The notes: generated by a model not told the origin, from the letters alone. A DNA stretch of 64,000 nt from JAEUKA01 sp035328405 (GCA_035328405.1 DAOLIT010000021.1:12756-76755); one strand, 5' to 3'; positions 7,840 through 17,799 are shown, numbered from the stretch's first letter. Numbers and translations are program-made.

Positions 7840-9627
7840 GGGAACGGGAGGCCATTCGTCGAGGAATTGGGAATCGGGTCCGCCGAGCATGCAGAGGACG
7901 AGGGTTTTTTTGCCGTAAACGGTGCGAAACAGGCCGCGCACGGCTCGGGCGATGGTGTGTTCTAAGGGGGCGCGCTCGTCTTGCGAAAGTTCTTCGAGCG
8001 AGACGTTTTTGAGTATCGCTTGAGCCAAACGGGAGGCCTGCCGGCACAGGTCTTCATGGACGGGTCCGGGGTCAGAAACACCGACGGTACGGACGGCAAA
8101 CCGGAGGGGTGCGAAAGAAATGGGGGATACGACCACGAGTCCGACTTGGGCGAGTTTTTGTCGGACACGCAGGGTTTCCGGGCCGATCTGTCCGGTGGTG
8201 TTGCCTTCGACGGCCAGGGCTCGTGTGGGGAGGTGTCCGACCATGTGGGCGAGTGCGCTCGGTGCCTCATCGGCCAGCTCACCGGAGACCTGAGAGACCT
8301 GAGACAGCCGGATGACATCACCGTTTGTGGCGGTAAGGACGGGAATGCAAAGACGGCGCGCGATTTCACCATGGGCCCAAAGCTGCCTGGGGCCTCCGTG
8401 AACAGGCAACAGAGCGCGGGGCAAAAAACGTCGCAACAACCATTCCAAATCGTCGGCAAAACCATGTCCCGAAACCGCAAAGGGGTGCCCTGACAAAAAC
8501 TCGATTCCGTGGGCAACGAGGCGATCGGCCAGGCGCGAAATCGGGCGTTCATGACCAGGAATCGCGCGGGCGGACAGCACCACGGTGTCCCCTTTTTGCA
8601 AACGGAATGTTCCATATAGCGAAGGGGAATCTTCGGGGAGGCTTGCGACGAGTTTTGCGAAGGCGGCGACACTCTCTCCTTGGGTTCCGGTACACAGGAG
8701 GGCGACTTGTTCTTTGGGAAGTTCTGCGGCTTGGTCGGGGGAACACAGGAGCGAATCGGGAAAGGTCAGGAGTGAGACGGAGCGCGCGGCCTCAACGGCG
8801 TCGTGCAACCCTCGCCCGAGCAAACAGAGCCGTCGTCCGTATCGAAGGCAGTTGTGTGCGAAATGAGCGATGCGTTCGATGTGGGATGAAAACAGCGTGA
8901 CGGCGACGCGACCTTTGCGGGTACGCAGGACTTCCCCCAATGCCTGTTCAACGAGGCTTTCTTCGGGGGAAAAACCGGGAACAAGGGCATTGGTGCTGTC
9001 TCCGACGAGCAAGTCGATGGGGGGACATTCGCTTGGATCGGCAAAGGTACTGCCCCCTTCGACTTTGAAATCGCCGGTATGTAGGACGGTGTACGTTCTC
9101 GACGAAGAAAGCGCCGATTGCGCAGAATCAAACGGTGCGGTCAAAAGACGTTTGGGTCCTTCGAGAAGGAGCGAGCAGGCGTCAGGAATGGAATGGGGGA
9201 CGCCAAGCGGAGTCACGGACAGACCAACGGAATCGATCCCAGGATGGGCCGAAACAAACAATGGTTGTTTCAAAGACAACGGTCGAGGATCGAACAACCG
9301 TTGGGGCACTCCAGAGCGACGCAACCGCTTTTCACACAACTTGAGCGCAAGCGGCCTGCCATACACGGGAATGGGCCGGTCGAGGGTGCGGAGCAAGTAA
9401 TACACGGCACCGACATGGTCTTCGTGGCCGTGGGTCAAAAAAACGGCATGTGGGGGGCCAAAATGGTCAAACAGCGATGACAGATCGGGAACGAAATGAT
9501 CTACGCCGGGCGACAAATCGTCCGGCATTTGAATGCCGCAATCGACGACGACATGTGTTTCTTCGCACACATACGAGGTCAGATTGCGACCAAATTCACC
9601 ACACCCACCGACAGGAATCACAAACAT
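7807..9627 (-). CDS. rnj: Ribonuclease J (metallo-beta-lactamase/beta-CASP RNase)
   Basis: 606 residues. It opens with IPVGGCGEFGRNL, as RNase J proteins do, and has the metal motif LTHGHEDHVGA. Further landmarks are HTGDFK (metal Asp), GDSTNA, FSSHIERI in the beta-CASP insert, SARAIPGHE, FAVSGHG (metal His) and LLPVHGGPRQLWAH. A C-terminal oligomerisation region of about 140 residues follows. Expected role is 5'-3' exo- and endonucleolytic RNA processing in the cytoplasm. No SD sequence is seen at the ATG. The 3' ends of rnj and aroC overlap convergently. Confidence 0.92.
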   Translation of the reverse strand: MFVIPVGGCGEFGRNLTSYVCEETHVVVDCGIQMPDDLSPGVDHFVPDLSSLFDHFGPPHAVFLTHGHEDHVGAVYYLLRTLDRPIPVYGRPLALKLCEKRLRRSGVPQRLFDPRPLSLKQPLFVSAHPGIDSVGLSVTPLGVPHSIPDACSLLLEGPKRLLTAPFDSAQSALSSSRTYTVLHTGDFKVEGGSTFADPSECPPIDLLVGDSTNALVPGFSPEESLVEQALGEVLRTRKGRVAVTLFSSHIERIAHFAHNCLRYGRRLCLLGRGLHDAVEAARSVSLLTFPDSLLCSPDQAAELPKEQVALLCTGTQGESVAAFAKLVASLPEDSPSLYGTFRLQKGDTVVLSARAIPGHERPISRLADRLVAHGIEFLSGHPFAVSGHGFADDLEWLLRRFLPRALLPVHGGPRQLWAHGEIARRLCIPVLTATNGDVIRLSQVSQVSGELADEAPSALAHMVGHLPTRALAVEGNTTGQIGPETLRVRQKLAQVGLVVVSPISFAPLRFAVRTVGVSDPGPVHEDLCRQASRLAQAILKNVSLEELSQDERAPLEHTIARAVRGLFRTVYGKKTLVLCMLGGPDSQFLDEWPPVPSADPPIGSLP

Positions 9628-9760
9628 GGGGCGCGGACACTAGCAGTGCAGAGATCCTCGGTCAAAAAGACTTTTTTGCTCGGGGTGAGTCTTGCGTCTG
9701 GGAGGGCCAAGAGTGGCGCGGTCGGCGAGTGCAGGGTGAAGAACGAGCGGGTGAAAAAAA

Positions 9761-9792
9761 CACGCGGGTGAGTCGTGCGTCTTGCCCGCGTG
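9761..9792. repeat. Inverted repeat in the rnj / pterin dehydratase divergent region
   Basis: CACGCGGG (9761-9768) and CCCGCGTG (9785-9792) form a perfect 8-bp stem with a 16-base loop, ending 28 bases before the ATG at 9821. It may be a 5'-leader hairpin or a protein-binding site. I see no clear sigma-70 promoter here. Confidence 0.35.
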
Positions 9793-9820
9793 CGCGAAAT
9801 TGTGCTCAAAATGCGCGAAG

Positions 9821-10126
9821 ATGACTTCGGCACTTTCTCAGGACCAGTTGGCAGAGGCACTTCGTGACCCGCAGTTGCGTCGGTGGGTGACGGTGAGCGG
9901 GCAGTTGCGGCGGGACTACCAGTTTTCGTCCTTCGTGGAGGCGTTTTCGTTCATGTCGGCGATCGCGCTGCACGCCGAGGCGATGAATCATCATCCCGAG
10001 CTTCACAATGTGCATTCGCGGGTGGGTGTGTCTGTGTACAGCCAGGACGCGCAAGGGGTGACGGAATTGGATTTGGAACTTGCTCGGCGAATCGAAAAAC
10101 AAGCAGCGGGACGCGCGGTCGGTTAA
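9821..10126 (+). CDS. Pterin-4a-carbinolamine dehydratase family protein
   Basis: 101 residues, the usual size for this family. Pattern: WVTVSGQLRRDYQF, EAFSFM, then AEAMNHHPEL with the two catalytic histidines. The third catalytic His, normally in a THD motif, is Gln here (YSQD), so full dehydratase activity is uncertain. The longer frame from 9782 adds a non-conserved cysteine-rich stretch; the ATG at 9821 fits family length better. No phenylalanine hydroxylase is nearby, as is common for bacterial members with unclear roles. Confidence 0.82.
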   Translation: MTSALSQDQLAEALRDPQLRRWVTVSGQLRRDYQFSSFVEAFSFMSAIALHAEAMNHHPELHNVHSRVGVSVYSQDAQGVTELDLELARRIEKQAAGRAVG

Positions 10127-10144
10127 GGGCGTCGGAGTGTGGTT

Positions 10145-12415
10145 GTGAATTTCGCGCGCTCCCTTTTTGGTCGGCTGCTGGGTCTGTCGCTTTTGGCGTG
10201 GGGTGTAACTGGGGCGCATGCCGCCGAGGATGATGCAACCGAGGCGGACAAGCCTCGGGCGCAAGTCGATTTGGTGGGGGCAGTGAATTTGTCGCCGAGC
10301 ACGGTGTGGGAGACCCTGCGAGCCACGTCGGCGGCTCGTCGAGAGGAACTGCGCGTGCGTCCGCCGAGGATGATGGGCGAGGCGCTGGATGCAGAAGACG
10401 GCGTGGTGGTTCAAAAACCGAGCTACAACGTGGCGCTTCCGTCGATCCGAGGCCTGGGGGATTCGCGGGTGTTGGTGTTGGTGGATGGGATTCGTTTGAA
10501 CGTGACGACGACGAGCAGTTTGCCGTCGGGGCTGGGCAATTTGAATCTGGTCGATCCGTATTTGTTGGAATCGGTCGAGGTGGTGCGCGGCCCAGGTCTT
10601 TCGTCGTATGGCAGCGACGGTTTGGGCGGAACGATTGCGCTCAAAACGCGGCGCCCGATCGCGATTGCGGGTTCAAACCTGGAAGTGAATGCAGGTTCGC
10701 GGCTGAGTTACGCAAGTTATGACCAGTCGTTTTCGGGGAGCTTGTCGGGCGGCGGTCGGTGGGGCCGGTTCGCGGGCGAAATCGCGTTTTCCGCGCGCCA
10801 TTTCGGAGAGCTTGTCGGCGGCAACAGAGTGCAAGCTGTGCCTCTGACGGCATACAGCGACGGGGGTTTGTACATGGGTTTTGGGGCCGACTTGGGGCGC
10901 GGCCACTTGGCCTTTGTGTACCAAGGTGGGCGTCAGTACGACGGTCTGCGTAGCGAACGGAGCCGTGCGGACGATTTGTTTCTGCTCAACGAGGTCGCGC
11001 GAGACCTTGTTTATTTGCGTTACACAAGCAGCCTCGAAGTGGGGGATTCGACGGTCGATGTGTCGGCGACGGTTGCGTACCATCGCGTCGCGGAACAGGC
11101 GGCTCGGACGCAAGTGGCGCTGGACTTGGTGGACAAACTGAACAACCAAGATGACGTGCTCGCGCTTTTGGGAAATGTGCGGGCGGACTTGGGCCGAGGC
11201 GGGCGGTTTGCGGCGGGGCTTGAGGGATATTTCGATTTTGTGAAAAGCGGCGCGCAGCAAGTGACCGTCGGGGGCAGTGGGACGATTACACAGACCCCGG
11301 AGTGGTTGCGCTATCCGGGCGGTTCGGCGGCGCACAGTTTTGCGGCGTTTGCGAGCGACGAGCTGGATTTGGAACACCTGTTTTCAGGCACGCCCAGTCC
11401 ACGGCCAGGCCGAGTGAAATTGCTTGTGTCGGGGCGAGTCGGCGGGCATGTGCTGGTCGTCGGACAGGACGATCGGGTGTCGCGGTTTTTGCTGAATGGT
11501 CAGGGTGGTTCGCCCAAGCGATACGCGGATGAGTTTTCGATTGCGGCGTATACGCAGACGACGCTGGTGTATGCGGGGTCGCTGCATGTGCGATACGAAT
11601 TTGTGCCGGGCGCTGCCGTCGTGGCGGGTTTTATGACCGGGGTTCGGCCCGCGAGTTTGGATGATTCGGCGCGGCTCGATTTGGGGCGACCGGGTTTGTT
11701 GTTGCCGTCGGACAAGCCGCTCGAAGCAGAGGCAGCGTATTCGGGCGAGGCGGGTTTTCGTTTGGCGTATTCCCGGATCGAATTGGACGTGTTTTATGCG
11801 GTCAATCGGTTGACTCATCCGATTTCGCTCGTCCAGACCAAAAAAGGGGATTGTTCGTCGGTGAGCAGTGGTTCGTGCGTGGATCGGTATCGGTTCAAAG
11901 ACGCAGCGGCGTGGGAAACGCTTTTGTCGCGACGCAACGATGCGTGGGCGCTGTTTCATTCGGTCGAGACGAGCTTCCGCCTGAATTTGTTTGGGCAGGT
12001 GCATGTGCTGGGAAGTTTGGGTTTTGCGTATGGGGATTTGGTGTCGTGGGACGATCTGTCGAAGAGCCAGCCTTTTTCGCGGGTGCCACCGCTGTGGGGA
12101 AAAGGGGCGCTGCAATACCGCAAACCTCGGTCGATGCTGACGCTGCTCGAGGGAGGCGCTCGTTTGGCGGCGTCGCAGGCGCGTCTGTCCGAGCAAGATC
12201 GCTTCGATGTGACGATCTGTCCGCTGGGGCCGGTGGACTGTAGGGGGACAGGGGGATATGTGGTGACGTATCTGCGCGCGGCGCTGCGTTTGTCGCGCCA
12301 AATGTATCTGTCGGGTCAGTTCGAGAATCTGGCGGGGGAGACGTATCGCGTCCACGGTTCTGGCATTCCAGGGCCGGGTCTTGGGGCGCACATCGCGCTC
12401 GAAGGAAACCTGTAG
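10145..12415 (+). CDS. TonB-dependent outer-membrane receptor
   Basis: About 756 residues. A signal peptide (SLFGRLLGLSLLAWGVTGAHA) is followed by a plug domain containing PSIRGLGDSRVLVLVDGIR and ESVEVVRGPGLSSYGSDGLGG, then a long beta-barrel with alternating polar/aromatic strands. The chain ends in GAHIALEGNL, a beta-signal ending in Leu rather than the commoner Phe. An in-frame GTG at 10139 exists, but GGAG at 10134-10137 is better spaced for GTG 10145. Imports a ligand I cannot identify; no siderophore or cobalamin genes or TonB/ExbB are adjacent. Confidence 0.87.
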   Translation: MNFARSLFGRLLGLSLLAWGVTGAHAAEDDATEADKPRAQVDLVGAVNLSPSTVWETLRATSAARREELRVRPPRMMGEALDAEDGVVVQKPSYNVALPSIRGLGDSRVLVLVDGIRLNVTTTSSLPSGLGNLNLVDPYLLESVEVVRGPGLSSYGSDGLGGTIALKTRRPIAIAGSNLEVNAGSRLSYASYDQSFSGSLSGGGRWGRFAGEIAFSARHFGELVGGNRVQAVPLTAYSDGGLYMGFGADLGRGHLAFVYQGGRQYDGLRSERSRADDLFLLNEVARDLVYLRYTSSLEVGDSTVDVSATVAYHRVAEQAARTQVALDLVDKLNNQDDVLALLGNVRADLGRGGRFAAGLEGYFDFVKSGAQQVTVGGSGTITQTPEWLRYPGGSAAHSFAAFASDELDLEHLFSGTPSPRPGRVKLLVSGRVGGHVLVVGQDDRVSRFLLNGQGGSPKRYADEFSIAAYTQTTLVYAGSLHVRYEFVPGAAVVAGFMTGVRPASLDDSARLDLGRPGLLLPSDKPLEAEAAYSGEAGFRLAYSRIELDVFYAVNRLTHPISLVQTKKGDCSSVSSGSCVDRYRFKDAAAWETLLSRRNDAWALFHSVETSFRLNLFGQVHVLGSLGFAYGDLVSWDDLSKSQPFSRVPPLWGKGALQYRKPRSMLTLLEGGARLAASQARLSEQDRFDVTICPLGPVDCRGTGGYVVTYLRAALRLSRQMYLSGQFENLAGETYRVHGSGIPGPGLGAHIALEGNL

Positions 12416-12473
12416 CGCGCTTTGGATTGCGCGAGCGTCGGGTTTTCGGCCTGCTGTGCGACAATGACGGGCC

Positions 12474-14357
12474 GTGACAGACGACGCTGAACTGGAACAG
12501 AAAACGCAGGCAGTGAAGAAGCGGCTGGCTGTGGGGCCGTGTGGGCCGGAATTGTTTGCGTACATCGTGACGGAACTTCTGTCGGCGGTGGATGCGAAGT
12601 CTTCGGATTACCGCGCGTTTTGCCTTTTGGGCAGCGAGTGTGCGTCTCGGATTGGTCAGCCTCGGGCGGCAGCGTTGCTGTTGGCGTTTGCAAAAGACGT
12701 TGCGGGGGCGCTCGAGCGGCTTCCGGCAAACGAGGCGCATGTGGAACGGGCGCATCTTTTGTGGGCGCTGGCTCGGACGGATGCGAAAAAAAAGGCGGCG
12801 TTGTGCAAACAGGCTGCGCAAGAAGCGTCGCGGGCAGGGCGCAAGGTAACAGCGGCGCTGTTGCAAAAAGAGGCGGGCGACGACGATGCGGCGCTTTTGG
12901 AATGGGAGGGGCTGTTGCGCGCGGGTTTGCCCAAATACGAACAATCGCTCGTGTATGCGCAGCTTGCGTTGGCGAAGTGGAACAAGGACACGCCGCAGGC
13001 TCGGGCGGAGGGGCGGCGTTGTGCGACGTTGTGTGGCCAACTGCTCGAGGAGGTCGCCAACGAACACGAGACGAATGGGCGAAATGCGCTGGCGCTCGAT
13101 TGTTATCGCGTGCTGGCGTTGCTTGGGAAACGCGGCGGGGCGTTTGAAAACACGGCTGAGGGTTATTTGGGTCTTTTGCGCATCGTGCAAACCGAGCGGC
13201 TTGTGGGCGAAACGGTGCGGCTGTTTGACGAATTGTTTGCGCTGGCGAAACAGGCGGGGGAACACGAGTTTTTGGCGGCAGAAGGTCAGGCGGCGGCGCG
13301 CTTTTGTCAGCGGTTTGGGCTCTCGTCCAAGGCGACAGACTATCTGCGGCAGGCAAAAGAGGCGTTTTTGGCGGTGGCGCAGGCGCGGGCGGATGCGGGT
13401 TCGGTGCGGCTCGCGAAACACGCGCTGCTTTCGGCGCTGTCGATGGCGTCTGTTTCTGGCTTTGCGGTGTCTGGCGGCGGGAACGAACTTGTGGAACTTG
13501 TGCAGCAGGTGGCTCGTTTTGCGTCGGACCCGACGGAGGCGGCTCGTTTCGCAGTGCTTGCGGAGCGCATCGCACAGACACCTACGTTGGCCCACTCAGG
13601 CAGCCAGGCACCCACAGCAGACCTGGATGGTGCGAGCGCGTCCGCGTCGATCGCGATTCAGGAAGCCGAGGTGTGGACGACGGGCCTTTTGGAATGGCAG
13701 GCGCAAGGCTTGCCGGATGCCGTCGCGCTTCCGCTGGTGCTTGACCCGGAACGCCCAGAATTGGTGCGTCGGCATGCGCTGTTGGTGGTGCTCTCGTTTG
13801 CGCCGCGCATGGATGAACAGACGCTGCTCAAAGTGGTCGGCAGCCTCGGAAGCTTGCGTGCGTTTGAGGCGGTGAGGCCGCTGGAAAGGCTGTTTCGCGA
13901 AAGCCAGAGCCCAGGCAACGACAAAGCCGGGGCTCGGTTTCGGCAAGCGATTCTGGAAGTGTTGCCGAGGCTGCCGTTTCCTCCGAGCTTGGAACTGGTG
14001 GTGTCGGCATTGTCCGACAGAAACCCACAGGTGCAACAGGCGGCTCAGACGGCGGCGGTGAAACTGGGCACGCCGGAACTGCTTGGTGCATTTGTGCAGC
14101 TTTTTTCCGAAACGTCGGAGCTTTCGGTCAAACGTCTGGCGGTGGGCGCGTTTTCGCGGATTGGAGACGCCCGGGCGATCGAGCAACTTCTGTCGGTCTA
14201 TTTGCACGCGCCGGAAGAAGTGCTGCGCAGCGACGCGAGACGGGCGCTTTTGGTGGTTCGTCATCCGTCGGCAAAACGCTTGTTTGAGGTCGCGCTGCGA
14301 CAAGCTGGGCCGGAACGAAAAGACGATCTGCGGTTGCTTTTTGAAGCTCGGTTTTAG
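12474..14357 (+). CDS. TPR/HEAT-repeat protein
   Basis: 627 residues, no signal peptide, GTG start. The first 370 residues are Ala-rich helical hairpins resembling TPR-like solenoid. The C-terminal 200 residues look like HEAT repeats (VVSALSDRNPQVQQAAQTAAVKL, FSRIGDARAIEQLLSVY, VLRSDARRALLVV). It is probably a cytoplasmic scaffold. The next gene starts 25 bp downstream, so the two probably share a transcript. Specific function unknown. Confidence 0.75.
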   Translation: MTDDAELEQKTQAVKKRLAVGPCGPELFAYIVTELLSAVDAKSSDYRAFCLLGSECASRIGQPRAAALLLAFAKDVAGALERLPANEAHVERAHLLWALARTDAKKKAALCKQAAQEASRAGRKVTAALLQKEAGDDDAALLEWEGLLRAGLPKYEQSLVYAQLALAKWNKDTPQARAEGRRCATLCGQLLEEVANEHETNGRNALALDCYRVLALLGKRGGAFENTAEGYLGLLRIVQTERLVGETVRLFDELFALAKQAGEHEFLAAEGQAAARFCQRFGLSSKATDYLRQAKEAFLAVAQARADAGSVRLAKHALLSALSMASVSGFAVSGGGNELVELVQQVARFASDPTEAARFAVLAERIAQTPTLAHSGSQAPTADLDGASASASIAIQEAEVWTTGLLEWQAQGLPDAVALPLVLDPERPELVRRHALLVVLSFAPRMDEQTLLKVVGSLGSLRAFEAVRPLERLFRESQSPGNDKAGARFRQAILEVLPRLPFPPSLELVVSALSDRNPQVQQAAQTAAVKLGTPELLGAFVQLFSETSELSVKRLAVGAFSRIGDARAIEQLLSVYLHAPEEVLRSDARRALLVVRHPSAKRLFEVALRQAGPERKDDLRLLFEARF

Positions 14358-14382
14358 GGCCAGCGACTCGTATGCTGGCCAC

Positions 14383-16089
14383 ATGCGATGGCCACGTTTT
14401 TTTTGTTTGCACGGCTTGGCGAAAAGCGTTTGGGCCGCGAGGTTTTTTGGGTGCATCGGGCTGTTCGGGTTTCTGCTTTTTTTTGTCGGTTGCGGAAATG
14501 ACTCGACGGAGGACCAAAAAGCACCGCAGGCGTCGCTGGGTTTGGTTTCGCCGCGTGCGCCGCTCGGGTTGTCGTATGCCGAGCAAGTCACGCTCACGTT
14601 TCGGTACAGCCTCTCGGACAAACCGCAGCCGGGCGTGGCGCTGAAAGTGCGCATTGATGCGACTGCGGGAGGAGGGACGCTCTCGACGCCGATGGCGGTG
14701 ACGAACGATTTGGGGGAAGCGTCCGTCCGGTTGACAGCCGGAACCAGCGAATCGGCTTTTCACGTCAACGTGTCCGCGCCGTTTGCGACGGATTTGGTGG
14801 TGGATGTGGCGGTTTCTCGTTTTGCATTCGGGACGCTGCGGGCGATTTTGGATGCCTCGGAAGTGTCCCCCGATGTTTCGACGGTGCGGGCGGGTTTGTT
14901 TCCGAATGCGTCGTGCAGTGCGCTTCCACCGACCCCGACGCTCGTCGGTGCGCTGCGGAATGCAAAACAGCCCGTTTCGCAAAAAGAGTTTGTGTTCGGG
15001 ACACTGCTTTTGTCGCCGTATGCCGTCGTGGGTCGCGGCGAGACGGCAAACGGTCGGCTGCTTGCGTACGGCTGCGTCGAAGTTCCCGAGATGGTTTTGC
15101 GGAGCGATCTGAACATTCCCGTCGAAGTTCCGCTGGGTGTTGTCACGCCGAGTCCGGCGGGAAGTTATCTGCTCGAAACGAAGCTTGCGTCCAAGTGGCC
15201 CGTCGAGCATGTGTGGAAATCGCTGACGTGCAAAAACGGCCTGGGTCAGACGTTCACAGAGGCGCTCATTGCCGCGCTTCCCGTCGGAGACATACCAAAA
15301 CGGTTGTTTGCAGCGCGGGGAACGGTGGATGCCAACGGTTGCCGTGTGGAAACGGGCAAGCCCGACGACCCGGATGAGATCGTGGATCGGTTGTTGTCAG
15401 CGACGACGGTTGGACCCACGTTGACCTTTGCGGCGGTCGAATTTTGGCCGGCGCTTGCGAAACAGACGTTGCTTTCGCGGCTCGTGGTTCGCGGCTCGGC
15501 ACAAACGGGTTTTGTGGCCGAACACGAACTGTTGAAGGTGGAGCTCCAGACGCAGACGCAAGCGCAGACGCAAACACTTCTGTCTGCGCCAAAGCCCGTT
15601 GCATCCGAATTTGCAGTGAAAACGCAAGCCAACACGCTGCACGTTCCATCGCACGATTTTGCGATCCGTTTTCCGTCGCTGTGGGAGAGCGCGTTGCGGG
15701 ATTTGGTGCTGGTTCCAAAAGGAGTCCTAAAAACGCCCGGAGAACTGTTTGTCGACACGATTTTGGCGGCTCGGTATGGGACAGAGAATGGTTGTGCGGC
15801 GATCGAGGCTGCGATTTGCGACCAACATGCCGCGCCGTGTCGCGGGCCGGTGCAAACGGCGTGTGCGGCAGCGACGACGGGTGTTTCGGGGCAGCTTCAG
15901 GCGGTGCTCACGAATCCGAAACCGGGTTTCGATTTTCGTCTGACGGTTGTGTTTCGGCTGGATGACCCCGACGGGACGCTGGAAGCACAAACGCTGCAAG
16001 ATGGGCTTTTGTCGGGGGAGGTAACGGATGCGGGCGGTGTGACTCCGGTTGCCGGTTCAGTGACTGGCGTTCGCGAAAGAACACCCTAA
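14383..16089 (+). CDS. Lipoprotein with bacterial Ig-like domain
   Basis: 568 residues from the ATG at 14383. The frame is open further upstream but only antisense to nothing known and inside the previous gene. A long hydrophobic signal ends in FLLFFVGC, a lipobox, followed by Gly-Asn-Asp-Ser. Residues about 55-150 resemble a Big_1-type Ig fold (VTLTFRYSLSDKPQPGV, TNDLGEASVRLTAG). The remainder has paired cysteines but no recognised domain. The stop overlaps the next start (TAATG), so translation is probably coupled to the TPR membrane protein. Confidence 0.78.
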   Translation: MRWPRFFCLHGLAKSVWAARFFGCIGLFGFLLFFVGCGNDSTEDQKAPQASLGLVSPRAPLGLSYAEQVTLTFRYSLSDKPQPGVALKVRIDATAGGGTLSTPMAVTNDLGEASVRLTAGTSESAFHVNVSAPFATDLVVDVAVSRFAFGTLRAILDASEVSPDVSTVRAGLFPNASCSALPPTPTLVGALRNAKQPVSQKEFVFGTLLLSPYAVVGRGETANGRLLAYGCVEVPEMVLRSDLNIPVEVPLGVVTPSPAGSYLLETKLASKWPVEHVWKSLTCKNGLGQTFTEALIAALPVGDIPKRLFAARGTVDANGCRVETGKPDDPDEIVDRLLSATTVGPTLTFAAVEFWPALAKQTLLSRLVVRGSAQTGFVAEHELLKVELQTQTQAQTQTLLSAPKPVASEFAVKTQANTLHVPSHDFAIRFPSLWESALRDLVLVPKGVLKTPGELFVDTILAARYGTENGCAAIEAAICDQHAAPCRGPVQTACAAATTGVSGQLQAVLTNPKPGFDFRLTVVFRLDDPDGTLEAQTLQDGLLSGEVTDAGGVTPVAGSVTGVRERTP

Positions 16090-17315
16090 TGGAACACCGT
16101 CGAGCCTGTCTTCTGGGTGTGCGTTTGTGTGTCTTTGTATGGTTCGGTGTGTGGTTTGGTGTGTGGGGCATTGCACAGGCTTGGGCGGAAGAACGGAATG
16201 GGCAAAACCCGGCGGGGACGAGCGCGGACCAGACTGCCGACGAGGCCGTGGGCGGACCGGCTGTGGGCGAACCGGACGAAGCGATGGCACAGGCGGAGTT
16301 TGCGCGTCTCGCCAGGCCTTTTGATCCGGCGACAGCGACGGAAACAGCGGCTGCGTGGGTTCGTCTGGCCGAGCGTTTTCCTTCGACCAGCGTGGCACCC
16401 GACGCACTGTTTTTGGCTGCGCAGCAATACGAAGAAACACTGTCCAGGCCGGAAGAAGCCCTGAAATTGTACCAGCGCCTCGTCGAGCGGTACCCAGACA
16501 GCCGACTGTACAAGCGAGCAAAAACGCGGGCCGAACAGCTTGTGGGGAATCTGCGGTCGGGGGAAAAACAGTACGCGGCGTTTTTGCAGATTGTGAAAAC
16601 CACCGAGGCGCACAGCGTCGCGCGAAAAGAGCGGCTCGAAAAATTGCTGTCGGAAACGTCGGATTTTGCTCGGGCGGATCAAGTGCTGTACTTGCTGCTC
16701 GACGGTGCGTTGCGACGGGACGATGCCACGGGGGAGGCGCGTTACGCGGTGCTCGTTGGGCGTTTTCCCGACAGCGATTTTGCCGCCCAAGGCCACAAGG
16801 CGTATGCGGAGTTTTTGCTCAGGCGGGGTGATTTTGGGCGTGCTCGGCAGGTGTTTGAAGCCCTCTCTCGGCACAAGGCACCGTTGTGGAGGGAAACCGC
16901 TCAAGCGGGTTTGCGCGCGGTGTCGAAAGCGAAAACGCGGCGTGAGACGGTGCAAGTCGCCGGTGCAGTGCTCGGCATGGCGCTTTTGGCGCTGGGTGTC
17001 CGTCATCGTCGGCACTTGTGGCCACCGCCTTGGGAGTTTTTTTACTACGCGCCGGTCGGTCTGTTTTTGCTTCTGGTGTCGTCGCTGGCTCAGGGAAGGG
17101 TGTTTGTGCGGGCGCTTTCGATGTGGGTGTTGTGCGGGAGTCTGCTCGTGTGGCTGTTTGCAGCGGCGAGTCGGACCAGAGCGCCCCGTTCGCTGCTGTG
17201 GGGTCTTGTGTGGCGGGGTGTGTTGTCGGTGCTGCTGTGTTACTGGGTCGTCGAGCAGAACGGCCTTTGGGATTTCGTCGTGGAAACCCTGCGCAATGGC
17301 CCCGAACCAACGTGA
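16089..17315 (+). CDS. TPR-containing membrane protein
   Basis: 408 residues. An N-terminal signal or anchor ends near AQAWA. A periplasmic helical region contains TPR-like units (ALKLYQRLVERYPDSRLY, YAEFLLRRGDFGRARQVFEAL). The C-terminal 120 residues hold about four hydrophobic segments (VAGAVLGMALLALGV, VGLFLLLVSSL, LCGSLLVWLFAA, GVLSVLLCYWVV). It resembles envelope scaffolds that handle tripartite or lipoprotein complexes, but I cannot name it. Start overlaps the lipoprotein stop by one base. Confidence 0.75.
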   Translation: MEHRRACLLGVRLCVFVWFGVWFGVWGIAQAWAEERNGQNPAGTSADQTADEAVGGPAVGEPDEAMAQAEFARLARPFDPATATETAAAWVRLAERFPSTSVAPDALFLAAQQYEETLSRPEEALKLYQRLVERYPDSRLYKRAKTRAEQLVGNLRSGEKQYAAFLQIVKTTEAHSVARKERLEKLLSETSDFARADQVLYLLLDGALRRDDATGEARYAVLVGRFPDSDFAAQGHKAYAEFLLRRGDFGRARQVFEALSRHKAPLWRETAQAGLRAVSKAKTRRETVQVAGAVLGMALLALGVRHRRHLWPPPWEFFYYAPVGLFLLLVSSLAQGRVFVRALSMWVLCGSLLVWLFAAASRTRAPRSLLWGLVWRGVLSVLLCYWVVEQNGLWDFVVETLRNGPEPT

Positions 17316-17334
17316 CGAGCCGACTTCTGTGTTG

Positions 17335-17799
17335 TCAGGTCGCGTTGCGCGGTTTGGCCACGATGTCGGGGTTGGCCTCGTCGAGCGCGATCGAATAAAG
17401 CGGTTGCGCCATCGCCTCGGCGGAACTCAGCACGACGCGCGCCACAAAACGCAGCGCATCATCTGTAAATTCGGTCTCCAGCGTCGGAAGCGTCACCCGA
17501 AAATACACTTCGCCGCGTTCAGGATTCAAAATCCACGCGCCCATGTACGAACGGACATTCAGCGTCGAAAGAGCGGTGGTTATCGCGTCGAACCTGTCCG
17601 TTTTCACGACGAAAGGCAGGGTAATCGCCACGGTCAGCATGTCTCGTTCGGGGCGCGGCACAAACAAAAGCGGGACATCGTTTTCCAGCAGCCGACAACG
17701 GACTGCTATCTGCCCCGCGTCATCGTTGGCGCGAAACGGCAACTTGAGCCGTTCGGCCCAGGCTTTGACGGTGCGGTAGCTCAGCGAGAAGCTGTTCAT
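17335..17799 (-). CDS. YbjN-domain protein
   Basis: 154 residues from the ATG at 17799, preceded by AAAGG; another ATG at 17829 would add ten residues but lacks a ribosome binding site. The fold pattern matches the YbjN / type III chaperone-like family: LPFRANDDAGQIAVRCRLL, ERDMLTVAITLPF, SYMGAWILNPERGEVYFRVTLP and a helical end. Such proteins are small cytosolic folds of mostly unknown role. Its neighbour across the divergent promoter is a FlhA/SctV-like protein, so a type III-chaperone-like role is conceivable but unproven. Confidence 0.7.
   Translation of the reverse strand: MNSFSLSYRTVKAWAERLKLPFRANDDAGQIAVRCRLLENDVPLLFVPRPERDMLTVAITLPFVVKTDRFDAITTALSTLNVRSYMGAWILNPERGEVYFRVTLPTLETEFTDDALRFVARVVLSSAEAMAQPLYSIALDEANPDIVAKPRNAT

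Noticed and set aside
11384..13595. Long minus-strand frames of 393-566 codons in 11.4-13.6 kb
   Set aside because: Arg/Pro-rich shadows opposite the TonB receptor and HEAT protein, whose motifs are on the plus strand.
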